Below are positions 27,092 to 36,062 of a stretch of 40,371 bases of DNA, piece by piece. Under the pieces are notes generated by a model. It was not told the DNA's origin and searched no databases. It worked only from the letters and a program-made list of their open reading frames with translations. The stretch is from Truepera sp. bin119 (GTDB lineage: Bacteria > Deinococcota > Deinococci > Deinococcales > Trueperaceae), in the NCBI GenBank assembly GCA_002239005.1, contig MPNL01000030.1:1-40371 (forward strand). The letters are read 5' to 3'. Position numbers and translations under genes: made by a program. Every line of letters begins with the position of its first letter. The stretch's first letter is position 1.

Positions 27092-30001
27092 CTAGAAACG
27101 TACACTGAAGTAGAAGAGGCCGGAGTACTCCATGGTTCTAGAGCCCAACGCCGCTCCCACCGACAGTTCCGTACCGAGTGAGAAGCGGCCCTCGCGATAG
27201 CTACCGCTCAGATCCAGCAGCATGCTGCTCCGGGCAGAACTCGACCGTAATTCCTCTCCAGATACCTGCGCAATCGTCTCCGCGCCGCCAAACATCCGCT
27301 CAAAGCCCAGCGAGCCACGGAGTGAGAACTCCCCGCTAGCCCAGGCGTGTGCGGTCTCGGCCATCATCCCGAAGCCGCCGCTGAAGCGACCTGAATTGGG
27401 GAACGAGACTCGAGAGTTCACCGCATCGGTGAAGCTGCCTATGGAGACCCCGGTATGAGCCAGCCAGGCCCGAGGGGTTACCCTCATTCGTTCGCTCAGC
27501 GCCAGCTGCCGACCTACCTCGAGACCCAGCGAGGAGCCGTGGCCGGCAACCCCCGCTCTGAGCAGGTACCGTTTGTCTGAGAAGAGGTCGACCTGGTAGC
27601 CGGTAAAGGAGAGGCAGCCAGCCGCGTAGAAGTCGCTCGCGTCCTTCCATTGGAGGCCGAGTGCGGGGCCCGCCCCCCGCACCTTGATCTCCCCACCACC
27701 GGTAGGTGAGGAGACAGTGGCAGAACTGGACACATGATGCACGGAGAGCCGGCCGTCGACCTCTTCGCCGAGCTCGAGGTTCAGGCCGCCCGCCGCGTAG
27801 AAGCGTTCAAAACTATAGCCCGCGCCCGCGGTCGAGGCTTCGGGTTCATACCTCCCCGTCCCGCCCGAGAGCTGGGCCTGGGCGGGAGAGTCGGGCGAGG
27901 GGAAACACTCTCTGGTCGCCGTCAGCCGCTGCAGGAAGTCGGGCAGGATCTCGTAGAGGGAGGCTCGGGGCGCATACTTCTCTACGACAACTTTTCTCTT
28001 TACTTTAACTTCCTGAGGCTCGTTTTCTCTCTGAGGCTCGTCCGGGTCGGGTCTCGGAACTTCGTCGAAGTCTGCGGCAGAGAAGTCCCGATCGGCGATG
28101 ATCCCTGCCTGCCTCTCGGAGATGGTCCACGGAGTCGTGCTGGTATCGACGGTGACCCCGTCCTCCCGCAGGGAGACGTCCCAGGCCCCGTTCGGAGCCC
28201 TACTACCGGTGTTGCCGGTCGCACCATCGTGCAGTTTCACTCCATTGACTACGATCGTGGTCTCGCCGCCGCCGTTCAGGATGTAGTCATCACCGATGAC
28301 CTCCCCCACCCGGCGACCGCCAAGATTCATGTCGACCAGGAGTTTGGGAGCCTCTCCCGCTGCGCGAATTGCGATGCCGGATGCTGCGCCGACGGTTCCC
28401 TGGGGTCCGATGAAGACTTTACCGCCGCCGGCAAGGAAGATGCCCGCCGCCTCGCCGGTGCCGCCGAACACCCGGCCGTTCACCCTAACCGTCTGTTGGC
28501 GGTAACCGTCTTCTCCTACCTCGGCCACGTACTCTTCCGTGCCATCGGGGACACTGTCTGTATCGTTCGTGTTGAGGAGGCCTATCCGAACGCCGTCCGC
28601 GTTCTCCCCGCTCGCTTCGACCTTGCCCCTCTGGATAAGGATGCCGATAGTCCCCAGGCCTTGAGAGTGATAGACAAGGATGCCATGGGCGGCCAACTCG
28701 CTGGTGTAGATCCCTCCCCCCCCAACCAGGATGTCGATATCCCCCGTGCCGGTATGCCAGGCAAATATACCAAGGCTTCCCGGGCCACGCGTCGTGATGC
28801 CGCTCGCTCTCATTTTGATGTCGAGGTTGCCGCTGTTATCGCCGGCGGGGGCGTAATGACGGGCATGGATGCCGTGCGAACTGGTGCCCTCCGTAGTGAT
28901 CTGGCCCTCTCTCACTTCGATGTGAACATTGCCGGTGTTTCCGCTGTCGGGGTTGTAATTCCAGGCAAAGATTCCATGAGAGGCCGTGAGGCCTTCGTCG
29001 TCGAGCGCCGTCGCTTCTGTTCTGATGATGAGGTTGTGGAGGTTAACGCGAAGGAGGTTGGGACCATAATTCCAGGCATAGATGCCTATACCTCTAAAGC
29101 CCTTCGTGATGACGGTGCTATCTCTCATGTCGATGTTGAGGTCGGTCTCACTAGGGCTGCTGTTTTCTAAGTGATTTCTCGTATAGATACCGAGGGCGTA
29201 ATCACCCACAGCGGTGATGCTGACATCGCTAAGGTCGAGTTCGACCTTGCCAGAACCTAGCTTCCAGGCGCTGATGCCGTGACTTTCCTCGCCCATGGTG
29301 GTGATAGTGGCTTTTGTCGCGTCGATGCGGATATCGCCTTCGTCGGCGACCTGATTAATAGCGTAGATGCCTAGGGAGTCTTCACCCATAGTGGTGATAG
29401 TGGTGCGCTGCTCAGCCTCCTGTATCTCGATGAGGATGTCGCCTCTGCCACCCTCAGAGATAAGGCCAAAGAGACCGTTGCCGTACCTGCCTGACGAGGT
29501 GAAGCTCAGGCCCCGAACGTAGGTGTTGGCATCGCCGGCGGTACCCTCATGCCAGTTGTGGATACCGTAGCCTTTCTCTTCCAATGTCTTGATGGTGCTT
29601 GTGTCGACCTCTACGGTGATGTCGCCCGTGCCGTCATGCCTTGCGAGGATGCCGAAGGCGCCCGAGCCGGTCGTATCGATAGTGCTACGGGTGACGGTTT
29701 GGCTGGCGATGCTGGGGCCGACGTCGATGTCGATGTCCCCTTCGCCTTCATGGAAGGCGTGGATGCCGTGCTCCCTGAGGGCCGTCGTATCGATGTCGAT
29801 CCCTTGAGCGTCGATATTGATGTCATCAGTAGAGGTATTGTCCTCTATGCACTCGATTCTCTCTCCGCTTCCGGGAGTATTGCTGCAGACGGCTGTGGCT
29901 TGGGCCCGGGTGTCTCCCAGGCCCAAGCTGAGCGCGGCAGTCAGCAGGAGCGTCAGGGCGATGGTGCTCAGCGGCAGCCGCGCAAAGGCATGTGACCTCA
30001 T
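27092..30001 (-). CDS. Large autotransporter (type V secretion)
   Basis: A 969-residue surface protein. A signal peptide (LPLSTIALTLLLTAALSLGL, cleavage near residue 34) is followed by a passenger of about 600 residues with some twelve imperfect repeats centred on (S/A)xGIxAxN/H, then GDIxIDV and TITTxG. This suggests a beta-helix, one coil or pair per repeat. A charged linker (about 645-675) leads to the translocator, introduced by PRASLYEILPDFLQRL near 678, a hallmark of autotransporter barrels, and ending in the outer-membrane signature YFSVRF with C-terminal Phe. The barrel should insert in the outer membrane and expose the passenger. Upstream on the same strand are TAGACT (-10-like, 30029-30034) and AAAGAGG. 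The start abuts a truncated IS1595 transposase, so its native promoter may have been replaced. Function is unknown; adhesion is typical. Confidence 0.92.
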   Translation of the reverse strand: MRSHAFARLPLSTIALTLLLTAALSLGLGDTRAQATAVCSNTPGSGERIECIEDNTSTDDINIDAQGIDIDTTALREHGIHAFHEGEGDIDIDVGPSIASQTVTRSTIDTTGSGAFGILARHDGTGDITVEVDTSTIKTLEEKGYGIHNWHEGTAGDANTYVRGLSFTSSGRYGNGLFGLISEGGRGDILIEIQEAEQRTTITTMGEDSLGIYAINQVADEGDIRIDATKATITTMGEESHGISAWKLGSGKVELDLSDVSITAVGDYALGIYTRNHLENSSPSETDLNIDMRDSTVITKGFRGIGIYAWNYGPNLLRVNLHNLIIRTEATALDDEGLTASHGIFAWNYNPDSGNTGNVHIEVREGQITTEGTSSHGIHARHYAPAGDNSGNLDIKMRASGITTRGPGSLGIFAWHTGTGDIDILVGGGGIYTSELAAHGILVYHSQGLGTIGILIQRGKVEASGENADGVRIGLLNTNDTDSVPDGTEEYVAEVGEDGYRQQTVRVNGRVFGGTGEAAGIFLAGGGKVFIGPQGTVGAASGIAIRAAGEAPKLLVDMNLGGRRVGEVIGDDYILNGGGETTIVVNGVKLHDGATGNTGSRAPNGAWDVSLREDGVTVDTSTTPWTISERQAGIIADRDFSAADFDEVPRPDPDEPQRENEPQEVKVKRKVVVEKYAPRASLYEILPDFLQRLTATRECFPSPDSPAQAQLSGGTGRYEPEASTAGAGYSFERFYAAGGLNLELGEEVDGRLSVHHVSSSATVSSPTGGGEIKVRGAGPALGLQWKDASDFYAAGCLSFTGYQVDLFSDKRYLLRAGVAGHGSSLGLEVGRQLALSERMRVTPRAWLAHTGVSIGSFTDAVNSRVSFPNSGRFSGGFGMMAETAHAWASGEFSLRGSLGFERMFGGAETIAQVSGEELRSSSARSSMLLDLSGSYREGRFSLGTELSVGAALGSRTMEYSGLFYFSVRF

Positions 30002-30330
30002 GCTGAGATGCTGAGATGCCTCTTTCTCAGTCTATCGCCAGACCCGAAGAGTCCGACCTTGGGGCTCGGGGCAGTTTCGTTTCGAAATAAGCAGTTCTGG
30101 ATAGCGATAGCCCACTTCTGGTAGCCGATCTTCGAGCACTCCATGACCGAGCCGATACGGACGCTGAAGTTGCGACGGCAGTCCGAGCACCAGCAGGGCG
30201 TCGGTTTACCAAAGGGTACGGACCGAATCCGATTGCCGCCACAGCGGGGGCAGTGGAGGTCTTCCCGATTGACACCCCAGCGCTGGGTCTTGAACCAGCG
30301 TTCGGCGGTCGCGTCATCGGGGAACATCTA
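29998..30330 (-). pseudogene. Truncated IS1595-type transposase
   Basis: The minus strand encodes MFPDDATAERWFKTQRWG, a zinc ribbon with two Cys pairs (CPRC, CSDC), and CSKIGYQKWAIAI. It aligns with residues 26-100 of the intact transposase at 135-1088 (MFPDEAAAREWF, CGHC, CTDC). After YQKWAIAI the similarity stops and the catalytic DDE domain is missing. The codon before the first Met reads TAG where the intact copy has GAG, so a nonsense mutation also cut the N-terminus. It is dead. It ends at the autotransporter start codon, and its insertion may have changed that gene's promoter. Confidence 0.85.
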
Positions 30331-30539
30331 GAACACCTCCAATCAGACTGAATACCCTTGCGGAAGTGTTTGCCGGGTGCGTTATCTAGCCATGCCTTAT
30401 CGTACTTAAGAGTCTACCCCCTAAATCGAGGGGCCGCCCAAGGTGTAGTATTCCAAGTGGTTCCACATACCAGACTTGGAGGACCACCTGGCTTGGAACA
30501 GGACCACTCGCAAGCAGTATGAGCGTGAAGCAGCATGCT

Positions 30540-31094
30540 ATGGAGAGTGACCTTACCGCTGCAGACTGGGCACTCATTGAACCACTGGTCCCCAGGCAGG
30601 GCCGGCTGGGCCGTCCTCGAGAGCGGGGTATCAGGGAAGTCTTCAACCCAGTCCAGTACCAACTGGCAACCGGTTGCCAGTGGTGGGCACTTCCCAACAG
30701 TTAAGGGCGGACAAGGGCGACTTCGTTGGGCCCGTAGAGCACGTTCTTGCTTCAGCCCCCCCTTCTCCACCGTCCAGAACCACTTCTACAACTGGAGAGA
30801 CAGCGGTCAGTTCGACCGGATGATGGAGGCGTTACGAGCTCTGGCACGAGCTGAGGCGGGGCGGGATCTGGAGCCGACAGCAGCGGTCCTAGACAGCCAG
30901 TCGGCGAAGACAACCGAGACCCGAAGAGTCCGTCCTCGCGGTGGTCCTCGAGACTATGACGCTGGCAAGAGGATCAAGGGCTGCAAGCGCCAGCTAGCGG
31001 TCGACATCGAGGGCTCACTGATCGTGGGCTAGGTAGCTGCAGCCAAGGACGGATTCTTCGGATCAGTCCAGGACCGGGACAGTGCCCCGGACCC
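30540..31094 (+). pseudogene. Broken IS5-family transposase
   Basis: The N-terminal part (30540-30704) encodes MESDLTAADWALIEPLVP and TGCQWWALPNS, then stops. A later frame (from about 30765) continues with SPPFSTVQNHFYNWRDSGQF, then VLDSQSAKTTETRRV, DYDAGKRIKGCKRQLAVDIE and, after another stop at 31030, VQDRDSAP. These are the N-terminal helix-turn-helix and first catalytic Asp region of an IS5/IS1031-type transposase. The C-terminal half with the remaining catalytic residues is absent. Between the two parts lies one arm of a 51-bp inverted repeat, whose other arm begins at 31095 where the homology ends. The element is non-functional. Confidence 0.85.
30703..30753 (+). repeat. 51-bp inverted repeat, left arm
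   Basis: Begins AAGGGCGGACAAGGGCGACT and ends GTTCTTGCTTC. It is a perfect reverse complement of 31095-31145, 341 bp downstream. It interrupts the transposase reading frame between LPN and PPFSTV. Confidence 0.95.
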
Positions 31095-31145
31095 GAAGCA
31101 AGAACGTGCTCTACGGGCCCAACGAAGTCGCCCTTGTCCGCCCTT
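31095..31145 (-). repeat. 51-bp inverted repeat, right arm
   Basis: Begins GAAGCAAGAACGTGCTCTAC and is the exact reverse complement of 30703-30753. It replaces the 3' half of the transposase after VQDRDSAP. Beyond it, GGGGTACC (31174-31181) and GGTACCCC (31199-31206) could form a small hairpin. Confidence 0.95.
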
Positions 31146-31286
31146 TAAGGAGTTTCAGGCTACCCTGGTCCATGGGGTACCTCCAGGCCAATGAGTTGGG
31201 TACCCCCTTATCATCGACACAATTCGTGACACAGAAAAGCTTACGCTACCGCCGCCGACAGGACGGAAGGGACCGTCGCGTATCGG

Positions 31287-31292
31287 TAGAAT
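31287..31292 (+). promoter_or_regulatory. Putative -10 of leaderless pepF operon
   Basis: TAGAAT matches TANNNT and ends 8 nt before ATG 31301, with no ribosome binding site between. Same geometry as proS. Confidence 0.5.
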
Positions 31293-31300
31293 GCGGGGCC

Positions 31301-33019
31301 ATGCCAAACACAGTTAACACCACCGACCAACTGCAGTGGCCCGAAAGGGCCACCTGGTCTCAGTTTGAGGCGAGATTCCGGGCACTGCTAAACAGCGACC
31401 TCAAGGTCGAAGGGGTCGAATCCTGGCTCAGGTGTTGGAGCGAACTCGAAACGGATATCTACGAGGAGGAGGCCCAATTGTACCGGGCCAAGGACGAGAA
31501 CACGGCCGACCGGTCGGCCGAAGCGGCCTACCTGGAGTTCTTGCTGGAGGTCCTCCCTGAGGTGGAGCGGGCCTCCCAAAGGCTCAAGGAACGGCTGCTA
31601 GCGCTCGAGGGCTACACCCCACCACCGGATCAGGAGGAGCTGCTGAAGGCGTGGCGCAGCGACGCAGCTCTCTTCACCGAGGCGAATGTCGGTGTGAAGG
31701 CAGAGGAGCGAGCGCTAGCCAACGAGTTCAACAAGCTCAAGGGTAGCCTCTCGGTAGAGTTCGACGGAGAGACCCTCACCATCCCCCAGGTACAACTCGT
31801 ACTGCAGCGGCCCGACCGGGAGGCGCGCGAACGTGCCTGGCGCGCCATCCAAGCCGCCGAGGCGAGCGTCTCCGATCAACTCGGGGATCTGTTCGAGCGG
31901 CTGCTGGCCAACCGCCGCCTCCAGGCGGAGAACGCGGGCTTCACCGACTACCGGGCGTTCCGCTGGCGGGAGTTGGGCCGCTTCGACTACACCCCCGAAG
32001 AGAGCTTGGCGCTTCACGACGCCATCGCCACAGAGGTAGTGCCCCGGGCAACTGAGTTGGCTGCGCGGCGCCGACGCACCCTCGGGCTCGACAGCCTGCG
32101 CCCCTGGGATCTCGCCTGCGACGTGCGCGGCCGCCCCCCGCTCGCGCCCTTCGTCTCCACCAGCGAGCTCGAGGAGGGCCTCGAGCGCATGTTCCGGCGG
32201 CTCGACCCGGTCCTAGGCGAGCAGTTCGCCTCGCTGCGGGACGGCTGGCTCGACCTCGAAGCACGCTTGGGGAAGGTCCCGGGGTCAGGCTACCAGCTCA
32301 CCTTCCCTCGCTCCGGCAAGCCCTACATCTACTGGAGCGCGGTCGGCAGCGACGACGACCTAGTCACCATGCGACACGAGGCGGGCCACGCCTTCCACGC
32401 CCTAGCGGCCCACGAGCGGCAGTCGCTCCTGTGGAATCAGAGGGCCGGCGCCGAATTCAGCGAGGTCGCCTCAGAGGCCATGGAGCTACTCACCCTCCCC
32501 CACCTCACGCGCGAGGCGGGCGGCTTCTACACTACGGAAGACGCCGACCGCTCCAAGGCGGAACTGATCGAGCGAATCCTCAACCTGCTGCCCACCCTCG
32601 CTCTGCGCGATGCCCACCAGCACTGGATCTACACGCAGGCACCAGAGGGGGTCACCGCCGACGACATCGGCGAGCGCTGGGGCGAACTCTACAAGCGCTT
32701 CCTTCCCTTTGTGGACTGGTCCGGTCTCGAGGCCGAGCAGGCCCGCGCCTGGAAGGTCATCCACCTGTTTGGCTACCCGTTCTACATGCTCGAGTACGGC
32801 ATCGCCTACCTCGGCGCCATCCAGATCTGGCGCGCCTCCCTCGAGGACCCTGAGGGGACCCTGGCGCGCTACAGGGAGGCGTTAGCACTTGGCGGAACCC
32901 GACCTCTCCCGGAGCTATTCAGCGCAGCTGGCGCACGACTCGTCTTCGACCGGAAGGGTGTCGCCGAACTCATGGACTTCGTCATGCAACAGTTCCCCGC
33001 GGGCGAGGCACCGCAGTGA
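31301..33019 (+). CDS. pepF: M3B oligoendopeptidase (PepF type)
   Basis: A 572-residue cytosolic zinc metallopeptidase that cuts oligopeptides internally. The helical N-terminal half carries the substrate channel. The catalytic site is HEAGHAFH with His359, Glu360 and His363; a third ligand Glu lies about 27 residues on (SEVASEAMELL). Later family motifs (DWSGLEAEQARAWKVIHLFG, FYMLEYGIAYLGAIQIW) are present. I chose ATG 31301 rather than the longer frame from 31082, whose extra residues fall in inverted-repeat DNA. A TAGAAT box lies 8 nt upstream. Its stop overlaps the M32 gene start by 4 bp, so it heads a three-gene peptidase operon (M3B, M32, M29) that could degrade peptides completely. Confidence 0.94.
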   Translation: MPNTVNTTDQLQWPERATWSQFEARFRALLNSDLKVEGVESWLRCWSELETDIYEEEAQLYRAKDENTADRSAEAAYLEFLLEVLPEVERASQRLKERLLALEGYTPPPDQEELLKAWRSDAALFTEANVGVKAEERALANEFNKLKGSLSVEFDGETLTIPQVQLVLQRPDREARERAWRAIQAAEASVSDQLGDLFERLLANRRLQAENAGFTDYRAFRWRELGRFDYTPEESLALHDAIATEVVPRATELAARRRRTLGLDSLRPWDLACDVRGRPPLAPFVSTSELEEGLERMFRRLDPVLGEQFASLRDGWLDLEARLGKVPGSGYQLTFPRSGKPYIYWSAVGSDDDLVTMRHEAGHAFHALAAHERQSLLWNQRAGAEFSEVASEAMELLTLPHLTREAGGFYTTEDADRSKAELIERILNLLPTLALRDAHQHWIYTQAPEGVTADDIGERWGELYKRFLPFVDWSGLEAEQARAWKVIHLFGYPFYMLEYGIAYLGAIQIWRASLEDPEGTLARYREALALGGTRPLPELFSAAGARLVFDRKGVAELMDFVMQQFPAGEAPQ

Positions 33020-34536
33020 CCTCGACCATAGCGAGCCTTAGAGCCTACCTGGTGGAGACCGCCGATCTCACCTCGGCAACGGCACTGCTGTCGTGGGATC
33101 AGAACACCCACATGCCTCCCGCAGCGGCGGCCGAACGGGGGCGGCAACTGGCCGCCCTTCACAGGGTGATTCACCAGCGACTGATCGATCCCGAACTCGG
33201 GCGCATCCTGGACGAACTCGAGGGGCTAGAGGACCGACACCCTGCCAATTCGGATGTCGTCAGCCTGATCCGGGTCGCCCGCTACCGACATCAGCACTCC
33301 CTCCGGGTCCCGACCGAGTTCAGGGTGCGCCAGGCCGAACATCAGGCGGGCTCCTACCAGAACTGGCTCGAGGCGTGGGAGGCGAGCGATTTCGGCGTGG
33401 TGGAGGAAACGCTCGAGACCACTCTGGACCTCTCGCTCGAGTTCTCCTCATTCTTCCCCGAAGCCGACCACCCTGCCGACCCCCACATCGCTACGGCCGA
33501 TACGGGCCTCACCGCAACTGAGGTCTCAAGGGTCTTCGGCGAACTGCGCGCCTCCCTGGTCCCGCTCGTCCAGCGTGTCGTAGAGAGGCCCGGGCCCGAC
33601 AGTAGCGTCCTCTACGGCCCCTTTCCACGGGAGGCGCAAGTAACCTTCGCACTCGACGTAGCCCGTGACTTCGGCTTCGACTTCGGACGGGGCAACTGGG
33701 CCTGGACCCACCACCCGTTCGCCACCAAGATCTCCCCCGACGACGTGCGGATCACCACTCGCGCCAGCGAACGCCACCTCGGGGACGGAGTGTTCGCTAC
33801 TCTGCACGAGGTCGGACACGGTCTGTACAACCAGGGTGCCAAGGCTGCCGGGCCGATTCTCGACGGCGGCCTGGGTCGACCCGGCGGCTTCTCCACCGCG
33901 ATTCACGAGAGCCAGTCGCGGCTGTGGGAGAATCTCGTCGGCCGCAGCCTCCCCTTCTGGCAACACTACTATCCCACTCTCCAGGACACTTTCCCCGAAG
34001 CTCTCCACAACCTCCCCCTCGAACACTTCTACGCCGCTATCAACAAGGTCGAACCCTCTCTTATCCGAACCGGTGCCGACGAATTGACCTACAACCTACA
34101 CATCATGATCCGGGTCGAGCTCGAGCGGGCCTTGCTCGAGGGCTCGCTGCCGGTTCGGGAGCTCCCCGAGGCGTGGCGGGCCTTGTACCTGAGGGACCTG
34201 GGGATTGAGCCGGAGAGGGATCGAGAGGGGGTGTTGCAGGACGTGCACTGGTACTCGGGGCTTATCGGGGGCGCGTTTCAGGGATACACATTGGGGAATG
34301 TACTGGGTGCACAGTTTTTCGAGGCTGCCAAGGGGGCCGACGTGGAGGTCGAGGGGGGTGTTGGACGTGGGGAATTCGGCTCTCTGCTGGGCTGGCTCCA
34401 GGACACCATCTACCGCCACGGCATCCGCTTCTCCACACCTGAACTGGTGGAACGGGTTACGGGAAAGCGTATGACGACCGCGCCGTACCTCCGTTACCTG
34501 ACGGAGAAGTTCGGTCGCCTGTATGGGTTGGACTGA
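33016..34536 (+). CDS. M32 carboxypeptidase (Taq type)
   Basis: A 506-residue metallocarboxypeptidase that removes C-terminal residues from peptides. The M32 fingerprint is clear: N-terminal WDQNTHMPPAAAAERGRQLA, the zinc motif HEVGHGLY with His264, Glu265 and His268, and HESQSRLWEN (His297, Glu298), which supplies the third ligand. Further family segments are LIRTGADELTYNLHIMIR and HWYSGLIGGAFQGYTLGNVL. Length is typical of the Thermus aquaticus enzyme and its relatives (about 500). The GTG start at 33016 overlaps the pepF stop (GTGA), so translation is coupled. The aminopeptidase gene follows 13 bp after its stop. The protein should be cytosolic, as no signal peptide is seen. Confidence 0.95.
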   Translation: MTSTIASLRAYLVETADLTSATALLSWDQNTHMPPAAAAERGRQLAALHRVIHQRLIDPELGRILDELEGLEDRHPANSDVVSLIRVARYRHQHSLRVPTEFRVRQAEHQAGSYQNWLEAWEASDFGVVEETLETTLDLSLEFSSFFPEADHPADPHIATADTGLTATEVSRVFGELRASLVPLVQRVVERPGPDSSVLYGPFPREAQVTFALDVARDFGFDFGRGNWAWTHHPFATKISPDDVRITTRASERHLGDGVFATLHEVGHGLYNQGAKAAGPILDGGLGRPGGFSTAIHESQSRLWENLVGRSLPFWQHYYPTLQDTFPEALHNLPLEHFYAAINKVEPSLIRTGADELTYNLHIMIRVELERALLEGSLPVRELPEAWRALYLRDLGIEPERDREGVLQDVHWYSGLIGGAFQGYTLGNVLGAQFFEAAKGADVEVEGGVGRGEFGSLLGWLQDTIYRHGIRFSTPELVERVTGKRMTTAPYLRYLTEKFGRLYGLD

Positions 34537-34549
34537 GCGTTAAGCCGCC

Positions 34550-35797
34550 ATGAGCGATACCAGCGACAGGAGGTTTCAGGAGCAGCTCGCGGTCTACGCC
34601 GAGGTCGCTGTGCGGATAGGGTTGAACCTTCAGCCGGGGCAGCAACTCCTAGTCAACGCCTCGACCGACGCCGCACCGCTGGCGCGACTCATTGCTGCGG
34701 AGGCGTATCGGGCCGGCGCCGAGTTAGTCGACGTACTCTGGAGCGACCCTGGGGTGACGCTGGCGCGATTCCGGCACGCCCCTACCGAGAGCTTCGACCT
34801 TCACCCCACCTGGCGGGGCGAGGCCTTCCGTCAGGTAGGGGAGCGAGGCGACGCCGTGCTCTACCTGCACTCGCCCAATCCCAACCTGCTAGCCGGACAG
34901 GACCCTGAGAAGCTCCGCCTCCACCAGCGCGCTACCGACCGGGCGATGCGGCCTTACAACGAAGCCCGCGACCGGCAGAGGAGCAACTGGACCATCGTGT
35001 CAGTCCCCAACTACGCCTGGGCGGCCAGCGTCTTCCCCGACCTCCCCACAGAGGCGGGGAGGCGACGCCTCTGGGAAGCGATCTTCGAGGCAGTTCGCCT
35101 CAACGAGGGCGACCCGGTGGCTGCCTGGAACAATCATATCGCCGACCTGAACAGGGTCCTCGTCCACCTCAACGGGCGCCGCTACGCCCGCCTGCACTAC
35201 CGCGCACCAGGCACCGACCTCGAGGTCGGACTGCCGGAGGAGCACCGCTGGATGAGTGCCCGCTTCCTCACCGACCGGGGCACACCCTACATCGCCAACC
35301 TGCCCACGGAGGAGGTATTCACCAGCCCTCACAGCGGCCACACCGAGGGCACCGTCGCCGCCTCACTGCCGCTCAGCTACGGCGGCATCCTGATCGAGAA
35401 CTTCGGTCTCAGATTCGAGGCCGGACAGGTCGTCGAAGCGTGGGCAGAGAGCGGCTATGAGACCCTCATGGGTATCCTCGCGACCGATGAGGGCGCTCGC
35501 CGTCTGGGCGAGGTGGCGCTCGTCCCCCACGCAAGCCCCATCTCACAGTCAGGATTGCTCTACTACGATACCCTGTTTGACGAGAACGCCGCCTGCCACC
35601 TCGCCCTCGGCCGCGGCTTCACCTTCACCGTTGACGACTGGCAGGGAAAGAGCGACGAGGAGATTGCCGCTGCCGGCATCAACAGGAGCCTGACCCACAT
35701 CGACTTCATGGTTGGATCGAGTGAGATGGATATAGATGGAGTGCGTGCGGACGGCTCGGTAGAGGCGATTATGCGCGGTGGGGAGTGGGCATTCTGA
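34550..35797 (+). CDS. M29 aminopeptidase (AmpS/AmpT type)
   Basis: A 415-residue metal-dependent aminopeptidase that releases N-terminal residues. M29 features include the N-terminal YAEVAVRIGLNLQPGQQLLV and DAVLYLHSPNPNLL. Metal-site segments are NLPTEEVFTSPHSGHTEGTV (near 242-262), LGEVALVPHASPISQSGLLY with DTLFDENAACHLALG (near 324-360), and THIDFMVGSSEMDIDG near the end (385-400). The Glu/His/Asp ligands expected in these stretches are present. It starts 13 bp after the M32 gene and completes the peptidase operon. No signal peptide is present, so it is cytosolic. Aminopeptidase T of Thermus belongs to this family, another hint of Deinococcota relationship. Confidence 0.94.
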   Translation: MSDTSDRRFQEQLAVYAEVAVRIGLNLQPGQQLLVNASTDAAPLARLIAAEAYRAGAELVDVLWSDPGVTLARFRHAPTESFDLHPTWRGEAFRQVGERGDAVLYLHSPNPNLLAGQDPEKLRLHQRATDRAMRPYNEARDRQRSNWTIVSVPNYAWAASVFPDLPTEAGRRRLWEAIFEAVRLNEGDPVAAWNNHIADLNRVLVHLNGRRYARLHYRAPGTDLEVGLPEEHRWMSARFLTDRGTPYIANLPTEEVFTSPHSGHTEGTVAASLPLSYGGILIENFGLRFEAGQVVEAWAESGYETLMGILATDEGARRLGEVALVPHASPISQSGLLYYDTLFDENAACHLALGRGFTFTVDDWQGKSDEEIAAAGINRSLTHIDFMVGSSEMDIDGVRADGSVEAIMRGGEWAF

Positions 35798-36062
35798 GTT
35801 AGCTCCCCGGCGGGTCGTAGAGGTTGGCAGGTCTGATAATCGGCATCCTGCGTACCGTTCCATCGCCAACACCATGCCTGACCCAACTAACCGACCAGCC
35901 TGTATGGTCCATATCTTACAGCCTAGAGCACTCCGCCACAAATCAGAGTTGATGAGCATGGTGTTTTTGCGTTGGGCTTAGGGACGGTACCACAGAGTCT
36001 CCTCTCAAACAGGTCGGGGATTGCTCTCGGCGTAGAGTCCTCTGGACCCAGCACCCCCCGAC
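35798..36062. other. Convergent gap between ampS-like gene and lysS
   Basis: About 265 bp. I see no gene, RNA or clear terminator hairpin. The middle (35840-35970) is lower in GC than its neighbours, which may mean acquired or decayed sequence. Confidence 0.4.

Noticed and set aside
27734-29170. A 478-codon open frame on the plus strand opposite the autotransporter
   Set aside because: It mirrors the repetitive passenger on the minus strand, whose codon bias leaves the antisense frame open. It has no recognisable domain or ribosome binding site, and the minus-strand gene has signal peptide, repeats and barrel.
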